DNA of 64,000 nt, taken from NCBI RefSeq assembly GCF_042652345.1, contig NZ_JBHSJJ010000015.1:101191-165190 (forward strand), in the 5' to 3' direction. This DNA is from Negadavirga shengliensis (GTDB lineage Bacteria; Bacteroidota; Bacteroidia; Cytophagales; Cyclobacteriaceae). This document shows, piece after piece, positions 62,635 to 64,000 of this stretch (positions are counted from its first letter, which is position 1; each line of letters opens with the position of its first letter). Position numbers and translations under genes: made by a program. A model generated the notes under the pieces. The model saw only the letters and a list, made by a program, of their open reading frames with translations, was not told where the DNA came from and did not search any database.

Positions 62635-63710
62635 GACTGTTGGCAGGCGGGTTGGGTGGCTGCCGGTAAGTAAGGTAGCTGTGGTCTGTAGGATGGATTT
62701 TTTGTTTTAGACAGGTTTTTTATCGTTCATGCCTACGGCATTTGGGGGAGGGTGAGGGTTTTCCCTTTCCTGGGGTTGAAACCCAAGGTTACAGGATGTG
62801 TCATGCCTACGGCATTTTTTGGGATAGATAGCCTTTCGGTTCCGCCCTGTGGACTGTTGGCAGGCGGGTTGGGTGACTGCCGGTAAGTAAGGTAGCTGTG
62901 GTCTGTAGGATGGATTTTTTGTTTTAGACAGGTTTTTTATCGTTCATGCCTACGGCATTTGGGGGAGGGCTAGTCTTTTCCCTTTCCTTGGGTTGAAACC
63001 CAAGGTTACAGGATGTACCATGCCTACGGCATTTTTTTGCGATAGATGGCTTTTCGGTTCCGCCCTGTGTGACTGTTGGCAAGCGGGTTGGGTGGCTGCC
63101 GGTAAGTAAGGTAGCTGTGGTCTGCAGGATGGATTTTTTGTTTTAGACAGGTTTTTTATCGTTCATGCCTACGGCATTTTTGGGGAGGGTGAGGGTTTTC
63201 CCTTTCCTGGGGTTGAAACCCAAGGTTACAGGATGTACCATGCCTACGGCATTTTTTTGCGATAGATGGCTTTTCGGTTCCGCCCTGTGTGACTGTTGGC
63301 AAGCGGGTTGGGTGGCTGCCGGTAAGTAAGGTAGCTGTGGTCTGCAGGATGGATTTTTTGTTTTAGACAGGTTTTTTATCGTTCATGCCTACGGCATTTT
63401 TGGGGAGGGTGAGGGTTTTCCCTTTCCTGGGGTTGAAACCCAAGGTTACAGGATGTGCCATGCCTACGGCATTTTTTTGCGATAGATGGCTTTTCGGTTC
63501 CGCCCTGTGTGACTGTTGGCAAGCGGGTTGGGTGGCTGCCGGTAAGTAAGGTAGCTGTGGTCTGCAGGATGGATTTTTTGTTTTAGACAGGTTTTTTATC
63601 GTTCATGCCTACGGCATTTTTGGGGAGGGTGAGGGTTTTCCCTTTCCTGGGGTTGAAACCCAAGGTTACAGGATGTGCCATGCCTACGGCATTTCTGGGA
63701 GACCATGCTT
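62635..63710. repeat. Tandem array of about 220-bp units with paired REP-like palindromes
   Basis: Units beginning GACTGTTGGCA(G/A)GCGGGTTGGG start at 62635, 62852, 63071, 63291 and 63511, that is periods of 217, 219, 220 and 220 bp. Units 3-5 are almost identical, units 1-2 more diverged. Each holds two copies of CATGCCTACGGCAT (dyad ATGCC-TAC-GGCAT) in the same orientation and a central GGGTTGAAACCC dyad followed by AAGGTTACAGGATG. The array ends with an extra degenerate copy, CATGCTTACGGCAT, near 63700. No open frame spans it. Confidence 0.88.
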
Positions 63711-63824
63711 ACGGCATTTTAGGAGAGGTCTACCGGGATTAAATTAAGTTTCCTGCCTGCGGTCTTATTTGTGTTAGGGATCTCCGCACTGTGTAGAGTC
63801 AAGTAAGTATCCACTGACCAAAAA

Positions 63825-63872
63825 GCTCCGTCAGGAGCGGATGATGTTGTAACCCGGGAATAAATTCCCGGG
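63825..63872. repeat. Two adjacent palindromes, REP-like
   Basis: GCTCC-GTCA-GGAGC (63825-63838) and CCCGGGAAT-AA-ATTCCCGGG (63853-63872) are perfect hairpins 14 bases apart. Short GC palindromes of this kind are often dispersed intergenic repeats in Bacteroidota genomes. Confidence 0.6.
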
Positions 63873-64000
63873 ATCTTAAGTTTGGCTAATTTCTTGTATA
63901 GAACAAGCTTGACAGTGAATGAATAGGGTTATTTTTGGCACTTCGCTGTTTATTTTCCATTGCGACGAAGTCGGTGAAATTGATTTTGACAGAATCAGTC

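Larger units (their letters stand above)
62492..64000. other. Non-coding right end of the window
   Basis: 1.5 kb without a convincing gene. It holds the 220-bp tandem array (62635 to about 63710) and two short palindromes (63825-63872). A short open frame on the minus strand (about 63889-63999, ending TAG) touches the right edge and might be the C-terminus of a gene beyond the window, but it is too short to judge. Confidence 0.7.

Noticed and set aside
62635..63710. CRISPR or protein repeat domain
   Set aside because: Units are about 220 bp, have no variable spacers and no continuous open frame.
63889..63999. Possible 3' end of a minus-strand gene entering from the right edge
   Set aside because: Only about 36 codons are visible and no family is recognised; mentioned but not called as a gene.
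1..64000. tRNA, rRNA, riboswitches, phage or intact insertion sequences
   Set aside because: No cloverleaf, rRNA-like block, known riboswitch core, integrase, phage structural gene or transposase frame was recognised on reading both strands.

Overview
The window looks like a draft-assembly scaffold (a run of 96 N lies at 50724-50819) from a heterotrophic Bacteroidota, most likely a Cytophagia/Cyclobacteriaceae-type marine or soil bacterium. The evidence is four SusD-type and SusC-type loci (one pair broken), TonB-linked porins with STN/FecR/ECF-sigma regulation, a LruC-domain protein, bacillithiol synthesis (bshC), a six-gene ebo cluster, and -7 boxes of the Bacteroidota TAnnTTTG type. No rRNA, tRNA or CRISPR array was seen.

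Left part, 1-14.8 kb: mostly housekeeping and envelope genes. It holds the 5' part of a secreted protein, a lipoprotein/LruC operon, a soluble PQQ-type sugar dehydrogenase, a bshC-fthC-outer-membrane-protein operon, a copper block (P-type ATPase plus a small HMA chaperone), an M16 peptidase, ispF, mnmD, two small secreted proteins, an adenosine kinase and a TMEM220-type membrane protein. A 96-bp MITE-like inverted-repeat element sits at 12754.

14.9-21.6 kb: a complete, same-strand eboA-B-C-D-E-F cluster. This metabolite-trafficking system is known from cyanobacteria, other bacteria and eustigmatophyte plastids. No product-forming genes lie beside it. A rho-independent terminator at 21.7 kb separates it from the next operon.

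21.8-34.9 kb: a sugar-utilisation locus read leftward: SusC, SusD, terminator-like hairpin, a PVC-type heme/beta-propeller dehydrogenase with a CxxCH site, a DUF1080 (3-keto-disaccharide hydrolase family) lipoprotein, a DUF4432 mutarotase-like protein, a phosphomannose-isomerase-like cupin, a sugar phosphate isomerase/epimerase and a Gfo/Idh/MocA oxidoreductase. The set resembles an oxidise-then-cleave (3-keto-glycoside) route.

35-44 kb: a second SusC/SusD pair in which SusC has one in-frame amber codon and SusD a one-base frameshift, then a GH20 hexosaminidase, a PhyH-type dioxygenase and a divergent AraC regulator.

44-47.7 kb: a RuBisCO-like protein, a DUF1537 four-carbon-acid-sugar kinase, an Asp/Glu-racemase-family protein and an internally deleted BASS-type transporter remnant. 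The gene content fits acid-sugar catabolism, possibly apiose/apionate-derived 3-oxo-isoapionate.

48-62.5 kb: an ECF-sigma/membrane-protein/outer-membrane-protein operon, an 86/87-bp tandem repeat array in a convergent intergenic gap, then a rhamnogalacturonan locus (ECF sigma, FecR, STN-SusC, SusD, PL11 lyase) and a PL22-type oligogalacturonate lyase. Since apiose occurs in rhamnogalacturonan II, the RuBisCO-like cluster and the pectin genes may serve one nutritional theme.

62.5-64 kb: non-coding, occupied by about five 220-bp tandem units carrying paired REP-like palindromes, then two further short palindromes.
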